64,000 bases of DNA from Bullera alba (Eukaryota; Basidiomycota; Tremellomycetes; Tremellales; Bulleraceae): positions 992,001 to 1,056,000 of the forward strand of contig BCIX01000003.1 in the NCBI GenBank assembly GCA_001600095.1. Direction: 5' to 3'. The position numbers and the translations under genes are program-made. Under the pieces are notes generated by a model that did no database searches, had not been told where the DNA came from, and saw only the letters and a program-made list of their open reading frames with translations. Positions 61,352 through 64,000 of the stretch are shown piece after piece; position 1 is the stretch's first letter; each line of letters begins with the position of its first letter.

Positions 61352-63191
61352 GTACCTGATTTCAAGCCACCGGCGATCAGGTAGAATTGGGAACCGAAGA
61401 GAGCGACAGATCTGCGAAGAGAAAATTAAGCGAACGAAACCTTGTACACGGTCAATATATGCATGTGCGTTGTACATGATCTGCAGGGATTTACGAGGGG
61501 ACCGTCTCTCGTAGACTCATATGAGCTCATATGGGAGACTGCGGCCAGCGCTTTCTTGACTGCCCATTGTCCAGAGCACCATTCCCACCGTTGTCCCCGG
61601 TTCAATGAAGAGGCTGCATGTACTGCGAGTGAATGATCTGTGCTGACGATGCCGAAGACATGCCGCAGATCGACAAGGCAATACCAAGCGACCAAGACTG
61701 GGAGAACTAATATCGCGAGCTCATTTGGCCAATCTCAAGCTATAGACTAGTTCACGAGGTATAGCCTGGCTCCCGAGCGATTGAGCAGTCAAGCATTAGT
61801 ACCACCTAATAAGTGCCGTTTCATGAAGGGGTATCCCAGCATCCAGCATGGGTCGGTCGGTGGTCGCCAGAGCATTCCTGGCCCTTCTTATCCTGTCCAA
61901 TCAGGGGTCTGACCTGGTCTGACCTCTGAGGCTCAACGAGACCTTTCCGTGAGGCAGAGCCTGCCGTGTGGCCGTGAAAGTGACTCTGCTGCCCATGACG
62001 TCGGAGGAGGCGAGAGTCGTCAGCACCTGCGGAGCCTGGTGCCGAAAGAGGTGCGGCCTGGTGAGGCGTATCTTTTTCAGGACGAGGAGATGGCATGTCA
62101 CGTTGAGAATCTTCAGTTTACTCACCAGCCGTTCGGCCTTCGGATGAAGTCGTCAGTGCATGTGCACATGCAGCCTTGAGGTCTCTTGAGGTGTTCGCCA
62201 AAATCGCGGGAAGTGTGCGATGGGAAAGCAAGTTGACCGGGAAATCTGCAATGATCACCTTGCGTCACGCGGGAGTCGCAACAGGTCGCAACTTGTCGGA
62301 ACAAGGACTGCTGGGCTGGCCCTGTTATGACGCAAGCGACCGGGAAGGGCCGGGGGCGTGATCTTCAGGGCGGTCTAGGGAAATCTCAGGGTTGATTCCT
62401 TCTGTAACTCCGGTGGAACAAGGTGAAACAGGGCGGCCGCTTGACTTTGCTTGACGCGCCGTAAATTTGGTCACTCCAGCCAGCTCCAGCCTCCAGGTCA
62501 TTCACTCTACTGGGAGGATGCTTAATGAGCTACCATTGGCTGTCAACGAACCCGGTCCCTGCTAATGGAGCCGAAGAAGCCCAGAGTCCGTTACCCGTAG
62601 CGCCGACCTGAATTTGCCGGGGTTGTAGAGGAGTCGTAGCCATAACTTATAGCGGCAGTAGTTATCAGAGTCGTACACAACGCTCGCATCCCGGTTTAGC
62701 GGTGGTCCGCCATCTCACACGCGCCGTCGCCACCTGGTCATCGACTGTTCCCGCCGTCTTCGCCCTTTCATGAACATCTAGGACCTCGGTACGAATACGT
62801 CCCGCGCACATCAACGCCGCTGGTATCTGCGTGATTGGAAAGAAGGAGTCGTAGAGAAACACTTTATGTCACCGAAACTACTAGCTCTCAATACGACACT
62901 ACTTTAGCTGCTTATTGGGTTTCATACCGGTTCACCCCAGCAGCACCGACTACCGACCCTTTTGCTCAACGTGTGGGAAGCGTGTTAAACGTGTAGTCTG
63001 TAGCCGCTCACCAGCTTCATCTGCTCGATACACAAGGGGCGTCCAGTCGTTCCTGCATTCCACGTACCTCGACTATCGCCAAACACTCTCTCACTGTCGC
63101 CAGAGGCTTATAGAGGTTTATACACGAAAACCAGGTCGAACATAAGGTTCCCGCGAACTCTCCGTGTCCCTGTCAGAGCTCAGATCGCTCA
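61352..63191. other. 1.8 kb intergenic region
   Basis: AMS1 3' region and a long upstream region of the rightmost gene. No convincing gene; small frames have no recognisable content. Contains the 16-bp palindrome. Confidence 0.5.
61518..61533. repeat. perfect 16-bp palindrome CATATGAGCTCATATG
   Basis: Sixteen bases identical to their own reverse complement, about 165 bases after the AMS1 stop. Confidence 0.85.
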
Positions 63192-64000
63192 ATGTCACCC
63201 CTCGACGAGCAGACTCACTCGAACAGGTCTTCGAGGCCTGTTCCGCATCGACTGCACTCGCTTCAGACGATACACTCTCAGTCCACGCCGTCGACGCCGT
63301 TTGGCGTACACACAACCCCGGCCGATTACACATACTCCATCGACTCCAACAGTGGTCCGAAACGCCAACGACCGGGAGCACCGAGCCGTTCCCACTCGTT
63401 TTGCGGGGACAGCTCCGCGTCGACTTATGCTCTAGCCTCGGCGTCAGCTGGCGGTCATCTCAGCACGGACAAGAGAATTCTAGTCGCGCCGCCATTGGAG
63501 AGGACGATCAGCAGTCTCGGTCTAAAGGGCAATTTCGCGTCAGCTCATGCTCTCATGACGAAACCGTTGGGGAGAGAGGTGGTCAGGCCAAGGGAAGCAG
63601 CTGGATCTGCATTGGCAGTGAGTGTGATATCAACGTCGGTAGAGACACTGTTGACGATGACTTCAGCCACCCACTCCTCCTGCATCCCCCTTACGCATGT
63701 TACAATCCGTGCCAATACCGCAGATCACGGTCTCACAGTTCTCTACACCCCCGAGACCATCTCTCAGTCCGATCCAGCAACGCTCTCCTACTCGCACGAC
63801 ACAGGTACCAGCTAGGCCTCAAATTGCTCCTCTGAGAGGCATGTCCTCGTCATCAATGGCCTCGGACCGTTCATCGTCTATGGGCGGCATCGCATCGCCT
63901 ATTACTCCTCTGGGCACAACGTACGCCCGTGTGAATGGGCTGGATGGCATAGACCGCCGCAGTCTAGCAGAGCAGTATGGCGATTTCAAAAGACAAGCCT
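63192..64000 (+). CDS. hypothetical Ser/Thr/Pro-rich protein (5' part, cut by window edge)
   Basis: Start MSPLDEQTHSNRSSRPVPHR at 63192 gives a 142-codon first exon, Ser/Thr/Pro-rich and disordered. A 106-nt intron (63618-63723, GTGAGT...CCGCAG) joins to ITVSQFSTPPRPSLSPIQQR, and the frame stays open to the edge, ending DRRSLAEQYGDFKRQA, which looks like the beginning of a helical or coiled-coil region. Without the intron the first frame stops at 63815. I recognise no family; the rest lies outside the window. Confidence 0.65.

Overview
The window is nuclear DNA of a basidiomycete yeast, most likely a Tremellomycete (Cryptococcus/Kwoniella-like). Almost every gene is broken by many introns of about 36-70 nt with GTGAGT/GTAAGT-type donors and a CTGAC/CTAAC-type branch site just before the acceptor. 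Genes are close together on both strands. One gene belongs to the cryptococcal CMT1/CAP59 alpha-1,3-mannosyltransferase family. Genus and species cannot be fixed from the sequence alone. Most gene models below were built by hand, joining exons where frame, splice sites and family conservation agree.

Left part (1-19.8 kb): a broken hypothetical coding region (1-1947); a myosin light chain (Cdc4/Mlc1 type, - strand); the DEAD-box RNA helicase DED1; a DUF726 membrane hydrolase-like protein; a DAL5-type MFS permease (-); a repeat-bearing 2.6 kb intergenic stretch with a 37-base C run; a mitochondrial type II NADH dehydrogenase (-); a PAP2/LPP lipid phosphatase; and a short protein with two tandem Zn(II)2Cys6 clusters.

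Middle part (19.8-41.3 kb): a large disordered RING-H2 protein (-); the F1-ATPase inhibitor INH1 (-), divergent from a methylenetetrahydrofolate reductase; the splicing factor CWF18 (-), divergent from DPH1 (diphthamide synthesis); a bHLH transcription factor (-), separated by 4.5 kb of DNA without convincing genes from a single-pass glycosylated surface protein; and a CMT1-type mannosyltransferase (-).

Right part (42-64 kb): a BOR1-type borate/anion transporter, a DUF427 protein and a DHA1 MFS transporter (all -); a decayed tyrosine-recombinase relic; a DHA2 MFS transporter (-); a SQT1/AAMP WD40 protein; a leucine-rich-repeat-like hypothetical protein (-), divergent from vacuolar alpha-mannosidase AMS1; and the 5' part of an unknown gene that runs off the right edge.

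Most genes are unrelated housekeeping or transport functions, with no obvious biosynthetic cluster. No CRISPR array, rRNA or convincing tRNA was seen, and I found no clearly new multi-gene system. The most unusual items are the recombinase relic, the two-cluster zinc protein with an open frame past its stop, the ATG-only first coding exon of the myosin light chain, the helically phased GCAATCGC triplet upstream of the DAL5 homologue, and the C37 tract.
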